Source: Sepioteuthis lessoniana (lineage: Eukaryota; Mollusca; Cephalopoda; Myopsida; Loliginidae). From it: 64,000 nt of DNA. Below the pieces are notes generated by a model that ran no database searches, was not told the origin of the DNA, and was given only the letters and a program-made list of their open reading frames with translations. The translations under genes and the position numbers were made by a program. Location of the stretch: positions 36,336,883-36,400,882 of the forward strand of contig OY757947.1 of the NCBI GenBank assembly GCA_963585895.1, in the 5' to 3' direction. How positions within the stretch are numbered: position 1 is the stretch's first letter; every line of letters starts with the position of its first letter. Of this stretch, positions 12,931-24,879 are shown piece by piece.

Positions 12931-14665
12931 TTTATCTAATATTTCAGGAACATCACATTTTGTTAACGATAAATAAATAATTTAATAATTGGTATCTATA
13001 ATATGAATCAAAATAAAAAGGATTACAGTTATAGCAAATAGTGATAAATGAGATTGAACATTGATCCATTTTCATATGAGTCCGTCATCTGATTATAAGC
13101 AGACGACCAAGATTGATTTTATTTTGAACAATGGCGGCTATTTTGGTTTTAACGTGGGTACCGTACTTTTCTGAGAGAACAGGGCCTGGAGCACAAGTAC
13201 ACCAAATTTGGTGCTTGTACCACCAAGTAAAAGAATAATTCAATAATTTACTGCACCATACCAGATTTCATAGCGATTACAGCCGATGAGACCATATGTA
13301 GTTTTTATCATAGAGAAAAATGCCCCTCCTCTTTCTGGTGGAAATTTTCAGTGGCCAGTTTTTTGCACTTCGTTAGTCATACAAAAAATTTCGCAGACAA
13401 TCGACCAAGATGTCTTCATGGTTAGCAAGGTCAGACAACGAAAGTGTGATGTGTTTGTGGTTGGAGAATTTATGTTCTTTTGTTCTTTTCGCTTAGTTGA
13501 AAGACAAATGTAGATATTTACTTATTTAGTTCTTATTTAGCATGTTGCATTTGTCACGAAAAGAAAAGCAGTTTATGGTTAAAACATTCTTATGAGGAAG
13601 GTACGAAGTTTTATAAGTATGAAATGACGAAACTGCATATTTTAGGCGTCTGAGGACGTTGTATGTAGGAGATTGTGGACGAGAAGAAAAAATTCCCCCC
13701 ACACTTTTCTTAGCAAGTAAAATATGTAATTTTAAAATGCATAAAGAAAATCACAGAAAAAGAACCTCATCTTTATAGTAAGCCTTAAATTTCTATATTA
13801 TTCTCAAGTAAACATACATGGGTGGCACTTATCTGTAAAAGTAGGTTTGTTTAGACAACTTGTTTTAGTTGACAATAAATAAAATAGTTGCCTTTTTGTT
13901 TTCATAGTCGATAAATATAAACAATGAAAGTTCACAAAAAAAAAACTTACCAAAAGAACAGCTGAAATGAACAATGATTACAGATAATTAGTTATACTCC
14001 ATATTAAACATTTTATATTATTAAATATTTGAGAAAATCTACTTACGTACAAGTGGCTAATATACGTGAATTGAGGTTCAATGAAGAATCAGTTGTCTCG
14101 ACCAAAGTGTAGCTTTCAAGCAGGTTCGACGGTTGAAGCCAGCAGTATTGTTTTCTTATTTATTGAATTCTTGATAGAAAAATCTTTTAATTCAAATTAC
14201 CAAAATTAAGAAGCGAGACGTTTTTTCTTTTAGAATGTAATTTAGAAAATCTTCTTTAAGAATGATGTTGTTGTTTGAATTAATAATGAAAAATTGTTTG
14301 ATTTCCGTTTTTATTTTTATTTTTAATCAACCTTTCCTTTCTTCATGAGACTACACAAAAAACGAAAAGAGGAACGTTTTGACATCCAAACAAACTCACA
14401 TCCACAAGAAATGGCTAATTAATCCATTTTAATCATATAAGTCCCTTGAAATTTCAAAAATGTTGAATTGATTGACAATTTTGTTCTTCCCAACATTTTT
14501 TGACCATATTAATTTTTGTAGTTTAATCATTTAGTGATGTGGTTAACAAAGGAAAAAAATCGGGTTAAACGTTTTTGTTAATAGTTTAAAATTAACATAA
14601 AAAATGATAATTTTGGTTTGTTTATTTAATGGTAGATCAACCACTGTAGGTTATTTAATGCAAAA
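12931..14665 (+). repeat. 5' non-coding module of the Z2 unit
   Basis: AT-rich and without coding sense. It is nearly collinear with 49670-51420 and related to modules upstream of Z3, Z4 and Z7. Marker phrases include GTCGATAAATATAAACAATG near 13908 and CAGCAGTATTGTTTTC near 14140. It lies upstream of a minus-strand ZNF, in the same relative orientation as the other modules. Confidence 0.65.
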
Positions 14666-14689
14666 ACCATCCTTCTAAAAGAACAGTAG

Positions 14690-14850
14690 TGGTACAATTT
14701 AACCCATAGCTGGGAGGAAAAGGAGGTTTATACCTTTCCCAAGGGTATTTGTCCAAAAGTGGACATAAAAGCTAAATCGAAACTCGAACTCGCTTACTAC
14801 GAATCTACAGTTCATTGATTTAACCATTACACAACGAGGACACCACCTCA
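14690..14850 (-). mobile_element. tRNA-derived SINE, minus strand
   Basis: Minus strand: an A-box-like GTTGTGTAATGG at 14824-14835 and a B-box-like GTTCGAGTT at 14781-14789. The body contains AATACCCTTGGGAAAGGTAT, as in the SINE at 23262-23525. It is present at the same position in unit F (51434-51600), so the insertion predates that duplication. Confidence 0.7.
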
Positions 14851-15201
14851 GACGAATTTGAATTATTAGATATATGTATTTTATGCTTCATAGACTTTTT
14901 AGTTTGCGTTCTTATTGGACGATACTTTTTACGGAGGCCCGCACGAGAAATAAAGACAAAGGCTAAAGAGAGACTTATGTTTTGAAGGGAATATATTACT
15001 ATAAAACCATGAATGATAACGCGTTTGATCATCCATTCTTTAAAAAGAAAATATTCATGGCAATTTTTATTAAACATTCATTGCTTAAACTTACCGACTA
15101 GAAAAAGAACAAAATACTTTTATTGCCAACACTATTGTCTGAAAAATATTCAAGATCAAAATATAATTTCTATCCTACTCGACTATCACGAATAGTCGCA
15201 G

Positions 15202-15205
<4 letters not shown>

Positions 15206-15250
<45 letters not shown>

Positions 15251-15283
15251 GACAGACAGACAGAGACAGAGACACAGAGAGAG
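15206..15283. repeat. (GA)n microsatellite
   Basis: A long pure GA run changes into interrupted GACA repeats. The counterpart in unit F (51955-52005) is shorter. Confidence 0.9.
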
Positions 15284-15419
15284 GCCGAGTCATCTACTTT
15301 GAAAAGAGATTCGAACCCTGTACTTGATTTGCCGAAGGATGATATTTTTATATACATGATTTATTTGATCGAATATTTTTCTTTTCTTCGCTATTCGTCA
15401 AATAATAAACAAAAACAAG

Positions 15420-16090
15420 TAATTTAAAAACTCTTTTAATTTATCTTCAGTTATTAGTAAATTATTGGTAAATATTCATAAAAGTGAGAATGTTTTCCAA
15501 GTGCAAATTATTACAATTTTTATCTACAGATAAATAAATTTTCACAAATTTCTTCACTTCAGTAAAATTTTAAAATTGTCTTCTTTTCTCAAATCTTTCT
15601 TCTTCCTTATAGCACAAAAATGATCTTTCTTTCTCTATTCAAAGAAGAAATCGCCAGATTTCTTTAATTTCAATAAATGGATTCGTTTATTAAAAGTCAG
15701 ATTCATTTTAGAATGTGATGATGTGCGTTTCATCACTGACTTTATTGTGACTGTAACATGAGACGATCGTTGTACAGTGGTTGCAATTTTGTTTCTTACA
15801 CTTACCATCCATTGATTTTCTTTTTAATAAGTGATTACCTGTCATAACGGGATGATTTATCTGTTTATTTCTTCTTTCTGCGCAGATGTAAGTCCATAGT
15901 TTTCCCTTCTTTTCTTGTCTTTTACTGTTTAGACATACAAGTCTGTTTTCGAAAAAAAAAGGTCTCTGTTATATATTCTTCATTTCTATTCGGTGAGTTC
16001 AGCAAAGACTTTATTACATTTTAATTTGCCTCTACGATCATTCACGTCTCCACTGATGATTCAAACGTTTAATTCGAGAATGTTTCGAAC
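15420..16090 (+). repeat. ZNF 5' leader relic without a ZNF
   Basis: Collinear with 31720-32080 and 56140-56500, which lead into Z4 and Z7. Shared phrases include GAATGTTTTCCAAGTGCA near 15489 and a CGATCATTCA-type phrase near 16037. About 700 bp before a ZNF would be expected, the sequence switches into the minus-strand LINE of unit B. Confidence 0.6.
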
Positions 16091-16099
16091 AAGAATATT

Positions 16100-17460
16100 A
16101 TAGCTCATTGTAGCTACCAGCTCCAGAGTACGCAGCAGGAATTTGTCTTGGGTAGGTGTATTTGCCCGAGGCGCTATGTCATCTGCGTAGTCTGCGTCTG
16201 TAGTAGATTGTGCGGAGTAACGCCTGCTTCTTGCTTTTCTTAGTATAAAGCCATTTTATTTCATTAGATCTGTCAACGCACGAAGTACGTAATTTTGACT
16301 GATTATGAACAGATATGTGGCTAATGTATCCCCATGTAGAACATCAGCAGCAATGTCAAAATGTCTGTGTCTCCATATGGTGAGCAAACTTTTACTTTCG
16401 TGTTTTTCGAGAGCATCATTATGGCTGTGACAGTTTCTATGGGGAGACCATAGGCTAGAATTATTTGCTCTTCCTTTTCTCAGTAAATATGGAATTAAAT
16501 GCGTTGGAGAAATCTACAAATTAGAGTGTCCCCTCGAGATTTTTTACACGAACTCTTAATATTTGACGCATAGTCAAAATCTGTGATGTGGATCGGTTTC
16601 TCAGAAAACCATTTTGATTCTTCCAATGAATTTTCTTAATTTCTGATACGATGCGGTTGAGTAATAGAGCATTTTAAATTTTAGCCGCAATGGAAATAAG
16701 GGTTTATGCCTTGGTAGTTCTTGGCAATTCCGAAGACACGTTTCATGGGGAAAGGGAAGATGTAACCTTTTGTCCATCTGTCTATTTTGTTCTAGTTTTA
16801 TACAGCGTTGCTGTATTGGAACAATAAGTTTTCAAATTTCCTTGTCTTCCATACTTTTGGTGGTATTTCATCAAGACAGGCAGGTTTCCTGTATTGAATT
16901 TATGTTCCTACAACGTCAAGTTCTTCTTGGGTAAACTGTCCTAGTTTGATGGATAGTTGATTATAAATAATTTTCGTGATAGGATGTAATTCATCTGTGC
17001 TTTAGCATTATTTGTGTAAGCATAGGTCCATCATTTTCGCTTCCTTTTCTGGAATTTAATATTAAGTCATGTTATTCCATTTCCAAGTGGGAAATCTCTT
17101 AGATGTTTCCTATTTCTCTTTGACGAGCTATGCAAGCAAAATTCGTTATTTTCATTTTTACCTATTTGAGCATTCCTGTCTCCACCGATGATTAGAATGT
17201 TGTGTTTGGAGATACTACGAACAAAGGAAGGATAACTCGTTATAGTAGAGGATGAGGTCCGTTTCATCAGGAGAATTAGCAGGACTACAGATTGAAATGA
17301 TTGTTTCGCTGTGTTTGCTGTTAAACGCTGCTACCGTAATTCCCGTCTGTATTTTCTCGATGCTCTAAACTGGTTATAGCACACAAAGACTGAGGAGCAT
17401 TCCTACACCCCCGATGACGGCATTGACAGAGTTTTTCCCAGCAGATTCTGAAACAAATGT
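16100..17460 (-). mobile_element. LINE subfamily II pseudogene, minus strand
   Basis: Inverted relative of 2930-4560 and 60810-62797. Minus-strand reading recovers RT fragments near 16150-16480 and endonuclease pieces (IIGGDRNAQIGKN) at 17160-17200. Multiple stops. It extends a little further toward the RT C-terminus than the copy in unit D. Confidence 0.75.
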
Positions 17461-17700
17461 CCACCTATTGCCAGTATCGTAATTTACAAGATATAATCAA
17501 GAAACGGGTTTGTAATTATTTACAAATAAGCAATAGACATATTTTACATGATAAATAGTTGATTTCTTTTAAATCAAGTTATAATAGTTATAATAGTTAA
17601 TCGGGTAATAGGAATTAAATGGTATCAATAGTAGCTCTGTATGTGTGTGTGTGTGACTGCGTGTGTGTGTATGTACACATAAATATGTGTATATGTGTGG
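17461..17700. other. AT-rich spacer with (GT)n tract
   Basis: Inverted counterpart of 2580-2930, with a GT-rich microsatellite near 17640-17700. No gene seen. Confidence 0.6.
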
Positions 17701-17704
17701 GGGG

Positions 17705-17912
17705 TATTTATCTATATAAGTGATGTACTCCTATGGACCCTACATATGGACGAGCAAAAGCAGGACGACCTGCTCGAACATACATACAACAGCTCTGTGA
17801 GGATACGGGATGTAGCCCTGAAGACCTGTCAAAGGCGATGAGCGATAGGGAGAAATGGCGAGAGAGGGTCAGGGATATCTGTGCTAGCGGCACGACATGA
17901 TGATGATGATGT
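17705..17912 (+). mobile_element. LINE 3' tail fragment ending in (GAT)n
   Basis: Plus-strand remnant of the RTE-like C-terminus followed by GATGATGATGATG. It is the inverted counterpart of 2371-2575 and 60268-60465. Confidence 0.7.
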
Positions 17913-18371
17913 ATATAATATTTTCTTTAGCTATTATAGGAAAAGGAATGCAAAATTTTTCAATTTTTGTCTACCATCTGATTAGTTTTCGATGGTGGTT
18001 TTCAAGTTCATTTCTTTCAGGAGCTTAAGAATAAGATGTAAATTGTAGGATTTTTAAGCGTTGTTTTGTAAGTATTTATAATCATTGAATATTTTATATT
18101 TTATCCGATAATTTGCAGATTTTATCTTCAATTAGTTTTGATAGTTACTTGGGTTATCGGAATATTTTCTTAATACTATATATGAGAGCAGGTAGGTTTA
18201 TGTAGATGTGTGAATATGTGTAGTGTGTATGGGTGTGTGTATCTATGGGTGTATACGTATATACATATATATACATATTGCTTTTTGCATAGGGAAAAAA
18301 AGTAATACAGGTTTTTTGGATTCAGTCTTTCAACTGAATAATAGTTTCAAATCTTTGAAAAACTGATATTC

Positions 18372-18480
18372 ATCATCATCATCATCATGTCCTGCTGCCA
18401 GCACGGATCTCCCTGTCATTCCTCGCAACTAGTCTCTATCGTCAATTGCTCCGTCATCCAGTCCCTACAAATATACAATA
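18372..18480 (-). mobile_element. LINE 3' tail fragment, minus strand
   Basis: Begins with (ATC)n on the plus strand and continues as the inverted version of 1575-1700, with few changes. Confidence 0.65.
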
Positions 18481-19321
18481 CACTCTCCCTCAGAGGAAAC
18501 TATTTTCTTTTATTTCAGAGGGATATAACTTTGATATTTTTCTTTAGGTCTGATCATTAACATCAACAAATGTGAGAGGCAGCGTGAACTTTTCGATTCA
18601 GTTAAGTTTAAAACACCACAAACATGAAATAAATAACTTTTATTAAAGAAAAACATTCACCCTTTTAAAAAATTTCTTTTATTAACGACTTTGAAATTGT
18701 TGTAAAACTCAAATTAATTATGTTCGTATATTGGTTGCTTTCTTGGATTTTGTTTTTATTTTAAGGATTGGCTTTTATTTTTTAAAATTTATTTTAGATA
18801 AATAATTATCCGTGGATTAGTCAACACGATAACTGAGGGACCTTTGATGGAGAATAGCAACCATTAGAAAAATCAAGACTTCCATCACCAAAAAAGAAAA
18901 AGGTGGGAATTGATTTTTATATAATGCGCTTCCCTATGTAAGTTCTTTATATTCCGATTTTACCACAAATCATAAATTCGATGAATAATTCTGGACTTTT
19001 TAAAAAGATAATTTAATAGTATGAACACCACAGAATAATGTGCATTCGACGTAAATCAAAAATGAAAATGACGGTAAATTACGCTTTGTGGTGATAAAGT
19101 TTAATTGAAATATTACTATTATAATGTCGACGTTTAGAGCTTGTCTTTACAAACTTTATTCTTGATGAAAATTTTACCTGCAATTTTGACAAAATTCATA
19201 ACGGATAATCCTGTTAATCAGGAGAAGTGTTGTTTTATCCAGGGTGATTTTTCATGAGCGATGTCAAAATTGACGTACATAAAAATGGAGAGCAAAAAGC
19301 TTCAAGGGAATATGGCATTTC
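18481..19321 (-). other. 3' flank of Z3, no gene seen
   Basis: Inverted counterpart of 33716-34540 and 58138-58915. AT-rich, with no open frame of interest. Confidence 0.6.
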
Positions 19322-20095
19322 TCATATATGTGTTTTCAAATGCCTATTCAAATTTGATTTTTGGGAAAAGGAAGAGTTACATATGTCACAGGAATATGGC
19401 CTCTCTCCTGTGTGTGTTCGACTATGATCATCCAAATGTGATTGTCGGGAAAAGACAGAGTTACATATGTCACAGGAGTATGGTCTCTCACCTGTGTGAA
19501 TTCGACTATGACTATCCAAGTTTGATTTCTGGGAAAAGGAAGAATCACATATGTCACAGGAATATGGCCTCTCTCCTGTGTGTGTTCGACTATGATCATC
19601 CAAATGTGATTGTCGGGGAAAGGAAGAGTTACATATGTCACAGGAGTATGGTCTCTCACCTGTGTGAGTTCGACTATGCCTATTCAAGTTTGATTAATGG
19701 GAAAAGGAAGCATCACATATGTCACAGGAAAATGGCCTCACTCCAGTGTGTATTCGCCTATGCTCATCCAAGATTGATTTTCGGGAATAGGAAGATTCAC
19801 AAATTTCACATGAATATGGCCTCTCTCCAGTGTGTGTTCTTATATGCCTTACTAAATCTAGTTGTTTTTCAAAGGATGAGTGACAAATTTCACAAAGATA
19901 TGGTTTCTCTCCTCTGTGTCTTTGCATATTCACTTGAACTCCCGAATTCATTGAAAAGCTAGAGCCACTCATTTTACAAGTAAATGACTTCTCGTCAGAA
20001 TGTGTTTGTATATGCACTTCGAACTCGGATTTAGTGAAAACTGATGAGCCGCATATTTTGCAAGAGAATGGCTTTTCTTTGATGCGTGTTTGCAT
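19322..20095 (-). pseudogene. Z3: nine-finger C2H2 array broken by one nonsense codon
   Basis: The conserved ATG at 20095 (MQTRIKEK) opens 133 codons up to a TAA at 19694-19696. The frame then continues without any shift for another 121 codons, to TGA after NRHLKTHI. In the paralogs the interrupted position reads HKS (CATAAATCA); here it is CATTAATCA, so AAA has become TAA within finger 5. Finger 2 is degenerate as in Z1. Fingers 6-9 look intact. The protein would have fingers 1-4 only, unless the stop is read through, edited or a local assembly error. Its predicted exon leader, uORF and acceptor are all kept. Confidence 0.85.
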
Positions 20096-20111
20096 GTTTT
20101 ATTAAAAAAAT

Positions 20112-20138
20112 CTATTTCTCACCAGTATTTATCTGCAT
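20112..20138 (-). other. 8-codon upstream ORF before Z3
   Basis: Same MQINTGEK-stop frame as before Z1, here 16 bases upstream of the Z3 start codon. Confidence 0.5.
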
Positions 20139-22398
20139 ATACGCCATACCTTACATGAAAAAAGCAAAATACAGGAGACTATTTCCTTCACAAGAATACA
20201 ATTTGTGTCCTGTAGATATTCATTTAATTTGAATGGGATTTCTTTGAAAATACTGGTAACCAAGAAAATACTGCATGGAAGAAATCCTTCGGGCAAAAAA
20301 ACCTGCAATCGATAAAACAAGAAAAAACTATCAATTTAGAGAAGGAAGAGTTATAAAGAAATGTAGTTTATAGAAAGTCATATATTTCAAAAGGAAACTG
20401 TTAATAAAGTTTTGAAAAATACTGAATCGTTTAGTTTTGTGCATTATATTTGCATTTAAATGGTTTCTATAATTCAAAATAGAAATGGAAACTACATTAC
20501 ATTTAAGTATGTATGTAGCGTATTACTAAAGAAAGAAAAGAAAGAAGAATCTGATATTCAGCCTCTCCTTTTCCTTCTCTTCATAGACCACAATAATATA
20601 CATATGATGAGAAAAATCTGATTTTAAATATTGGCAAGTGTAACCAGTATTATTTCTTTTTAATCGACGAATATATGAAATAAGCTTTTTGTGATGGAAA
20701 GACACAAGACGACATTTAATGTCATTTAGCCAATTTAAAGTGAAATGGGTTAAAGACAGTAAGAAACAAGTTTGATAATCTAGGATTAACTTATCCTTCA
20801 GTCCCATTAAGTCAGTAATGAAATGAAAAGCTCATTTCTACAACGATCTTTAATTTCTTTGTTTTTCACGTTCTCAAATTAAACATTTTAATCATCAGTA
20901 GAGACATGAATGATCGTACATGAAAATGCAAATATAATAAATTCTTTACTCAACTCACCCAACAGAAATATTTGAGACATTATTTAGTGGAAACATTTTT
21001 AATAAACAACACCATTTAATGAAATATAAAAATCTGTCGAATTTCCTCTTGAATAGAGAAAGAAAGATAATGTTTGCAATTAGGAAAAAGAAAGATTAGA
21101 GGAAAAACGACAATTAATTACCTACATTTTAATAAACAGCAGAAATTTGAGAAAATTCATTTGCCTGTTGATGAAAATTGTAATAATCTGCACTTGAAAA
21201 ACATTCTGAGTTTAATAATAATTAACCAAAACTTCACAACCATGATGGTTGTTATTTAAAAAAAAGGGGGAAAAACAATTTGAAATATCACATTTTTTGT
21301 GGGAGTCTGAAAATGTTGTGTGTAGGATACTGTGGATGACAGACAAAATTCCCCCAACGTTTTTTAGCAAATACGATACGTAATTTTAAACTGCATAAAG
21401 AATGAAGAAAATCATTGAAACAAACTCTTATCACGATGGTTGAATGTAAGTATAACATATGTATGTAATTCTTAGGTAAACTAAAATAAAATGAAAGTAA
21501 ATTTTCATAGGTGACACTTATAAGTATGAGTACATTTAATTTTGTTTCGGACGATAAAGTTGTTAATTAAAATTGTTTATTTGTTGTTTTCATAATTGAT
21601 AAATATAAACAACGGATATACAATAAAAATATAACCAAAAAAAAACAAACAATTGAAATGAATAATGATTACACAGAGAATTGGTTATAATCCATATTTA
21701 ACATTATATATTATTAAATAGTTGAGAAAATGTACTTAGTTACAAGTGAATTGAAGTTCAATAAAGAATCGGGTGTCCAGAAAAAGACGTAGCCGTTAAG
21801 CTGCTTTGGCAAATGAAGCCAGCAGTTTTGTTTTCGTATTTATTGGATTCTTGGTAAAAAAAAATATTATGATATAAATCCTTAGAATTAAGACGCGACA
21901 CAAAGTTTCTTTTTTACTTTAATTTAGAACATCTTATTTAAGAATTAAATTGTTGTTTGAATTAAAAATGAAAAATTGTTTTATTTTAGTTTTAGTTTTT
22001 AATTAAGCTTTGCTTTCTTCGGGAGACAACACAGAAACTAGTAAAGGAAGTTTATTGACACTTCCACCCAAAAGAGATGGCTAATTATTCCATTTTGATC
22101 ATATATGTCCTCAGAAATTGGTAAAATAACGTAAATTATTGTTCTTCCCGGCAATTTTTGACTTTATTCATTTTTGTAACTTAATCGTCTAAGAATTTGG
22201 TTAATAAAGGAGACTAAAATTGAGGTTAAACATTTTTATTGGAGGTTTAAAATTGATATAAAAATAATAAATTAATAACTTTGACTGATTAGACTTTTTT
22301 GTGTGATTTTACATTGGAAAATATTTTTTCTACTGAGGCCCACCATAGAAATTGTGCCTAATTCTTGGAATTTATGAAATAAATAATCTGTTGGCTTA
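20139..22398 (-). repeat. 5' leader and non-coding module of Z3
   Basis: Inverted counterpart of the region upstream of Z4 and Z7. It includes the acceptor-like site (AG at 20303-20304, minus) and a pyrimidine-rich run ending near 20525. A segment of about 1 kb present in unit C (about 30735-31730) is absent here. No additional gene seen. Confidence 0.65.
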
Positions 22399-22399
22399 A

Positions 22400-22530
22400 T
22401 CAGGGCGCTTCTGGTAGTGTAATCGTTAGCCAGGAAGACAAGCAACCCTTCACGAACGAGTTCGATTCTCCTTAGTTACCCCCATTTCTATGACCTTGTG
22501 ACACATCTGAGTAAAACGCTTAGTAAATTA
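22400..22530 (+). mobile_element. tRNA-derived SINE (second type)
   Basis: A-box match TAGTGTAATCG at 22415-22425 and B-box match GTTCGATTC at 22460-22468. The same insertion sits at matching places in units C (29540-29620, minus) and D (53945-54040, minus). Confidence 0.7.
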
Positions 22531-23256
22531 TTACTGCTGGCTTAATCAGCCCAGCCTGACAGAAAACTATATTTTCTCCAAAACAATCAATTCTATATTG
22601 ATCTCAGTTCCCGTATATTACGAACTTGTAAGTCAGTAAATTTGGTTGACTATTCAATAATGTATATTTCGTGTTAGATATTGCGTTAAACTAATTCTCC
22701 TTTATCATTGTCCATTTTAGTTGTTCTGCTGGCATATCTTTTACTGATCTTTCATTGTTTACGTTATCGACGATGAAAACTGCCAACAAGTTATCTAATA
22801 TCTTGTCAACTTTATCGTCCAAAACAAATTTGAATGTCCTCGTATAGAATAGCAGTGCTTGTCAAAATCTACTTTAATTTTCTTTTGTACAAGCTAAAAA
22901 GAAGGGGGGTTAATTTCCTCCTATCACCCAAGAAAATCTCCTCCTCTCATCGTCTTCAAACTCCCAACAAGGCGTAGTTTTGTCACTTAAGACTTATGTG
23001 ACTATGTACCCTCCCCAACATAAAGTTTCTGTCATTGATTTTCTTTTGGGGTAAAACATGAAATATAATAAGAACTAGATGAATAATTATCAATATCTGT
23101 ATTCCAACCATCTGAAAAGCACATGAGAAAGATTCCATCAAACCTTCCCGAAATTTCACTATCGCTTTCTATTCCTGTGGAAAAATTGGTCTATTTTATA
23201 CGACATTTCTTTTAATGACAAATAAACTAAAAAGAATTGACTACCATAAACTTCTG
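22531..23256 (-). repeat. Outer part of the Z3 non-coding module
   Basis: Inverted counterpart of 28738-29520. Collinearity with unit C ends at about 23256 / 28738, just before the next SINE. No gene seen. Confidence 0.6.
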
Positions 23257-23261
23257 TGAGA

Positions 23262-23525
23262 GGTGCCCGTGGTGTAATGGTTATCGTCGCAGGAAATGGA
23301 CCCGGCGACACGAGTTCAAATCCAGGACGAGACTGATTGCATTTCACATAGAACTAATACCCTTGGGAAAGGTATGAATCCAATTACTCTCCCTCCAGCT
23401 ATGGGTAAATAGTAGGGCAGACTAGGTTCTTCAGCCTTGGTGAGGCAACTAGTCAAGGAGAAGGAAAACTCTGAATTCAAACCTGTTAAACTCCTCTCAG
23501 AAAATTGATCTTGTGTCATATCCTG
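23262..23525 (+). mobile_element. tRNA-derived SINE, well preserved head
   Basis: A-box consensus match TGGTGTAATGG at 23270-23280 and B-box match GTTCAAATC at 23314-23322. The body shares AATACCCTTGGGAAAGGTAT with the SINEs at 14690-14850 and 51434-51600. It sits at the inner edge of the inverted arm. Confidence 0.8.
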
Positions 23526-24084
23526 CCCGAGTTTCGACCTTACCCTTGATGTTATAAGTGATTATTCGCCATTATGATGTGACTAAGTAGTCAGATTTTG
23601 GGCGACTATTCACAGCTTTCAACCCACAAATTGAAAATCTACATTTTTAGCGGCTCTTTTCAGTTTTCTACCCTTGAAAAATAAGGGATATGATTGGTTG
23701 ATTTGTATCAAGCGGACCAATGAAAGCCGGATGATATAAACAAAAACAAAAAAAAAAATTGAAAATACTCATATTTTTTTTTTCAATAAAAGTATTATCA
23801 CAAATGTTATCGACCGAAATTAATTTAATCATAAAAATGATCGATAATATGAAATATAACGTATCAACATAGAAAAGTTTGTCAAATAGTGTATTATGAT
23901 TTAAATGTAAACAATTTTTTTTCTGAGATTCAGGGGTATGGCCAAATTCCGAACGAAATTAGTAATAAATATAAAATAAAAAAATTGAAATGTTTATGAC
24001 ATTAATTTTTAAAATGTTTAAGCCAAATAATACGTTATGTAAGAGTTAGTAATTTTGATTGCTACACCATTAGTAATGAGTTCG
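23526..24084. other. AT-rich spacer, no gene seen
   Basis: Contains a stretch near 23600-23690 that also occurs near 52470-52560, suggesting a further dispersed repeat. Confidence 0.5.
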
Positions 24085-24425
24085 ATAATCGACGTGTAAA
24101 AAGAGTAGAAAAGCATAACGTGTCAAAAAGTGTACTAAATTATGACTCTTAGACAAGAGTGTAAAATTATGATATGTTGAATGAGTGTAAAATTAAGTCT
24201 CTTAGACAAGAAAGGGTATATCAGACGGGGTGTTTCGTACAGTGTCACACGATGGTCCAATAAACACAGTCTCGACCTCTTTTATTTCTGTTCTTTGAAC
24301 AGGTGGGATGTCAGTCGGTCTATGGAATTCATATATACGTACGAATTAAGCATAGACTAACCTCACAAGTAAAATCACCAAAATCCACCTCAATCACAAA
24401 ATGAAATTCATAACTCTCTATGCAT
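24085..24425 (+). repeat. Left arm of a long imperfect inverted repeat
   Basis: Parts of this region return as reverse complement. The segment at 24235-24330 (contains ACAGTCTCGACCTC) matches 26950-27060. The segment at 24340-24420 (contains CGAATTAAGCAT) matches 26640-26710. The GTGTAAAATTATGA motif near 24160 resembles the reverse of the minisatellite at 27598-27752. Confidence 0.6.
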
Positions 24426-24879
24426 TAAATATATTGTTTGGATGTGAATATTAATTAATATTTATTTATGGAAATAAATCCCCAATAATTTTCGAATTAA
24501 TAATAAAATATCAAAAATCTTAAAAACATTCAAATGATTCTTAGAATATAATTGAGGAGGATAAAAAAAAACTAAATGAAAAATCGGACTTTTATGTCAA
24601 TAAACCAAATTGTATAGACTCAATTAAAAAATTAACAATTAAAAAAAGAGTTAATTAATTCACATTATTTCTATTTTGATATGTTTTTCTTTACGTTTTT
24701 CATTGTTCTTTTTTCTTTTCGTTCATCTTGATACATATTTTATTTTTCTTTCTAGCTATCACTTTTTTTTTTGTATTCGTTCTTTCTTTATTTTCTCTAG
24801 CTTTATCTTTATTCTTTCTTTCTTTCTTTCTTTGCATGGTTGTTTATCTGGGTTTTTTTTCTTTCTCTTTTCTTCGGTG
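24426..24879. other. AT-rich spacer with (CTTT)n
   Basis: Contains a short CTTT microsatellite at 24811-24836. The open frame across 24676-24975 is low-complexity Phe/Ser and is not called as a gene. Confidence 0.6.
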
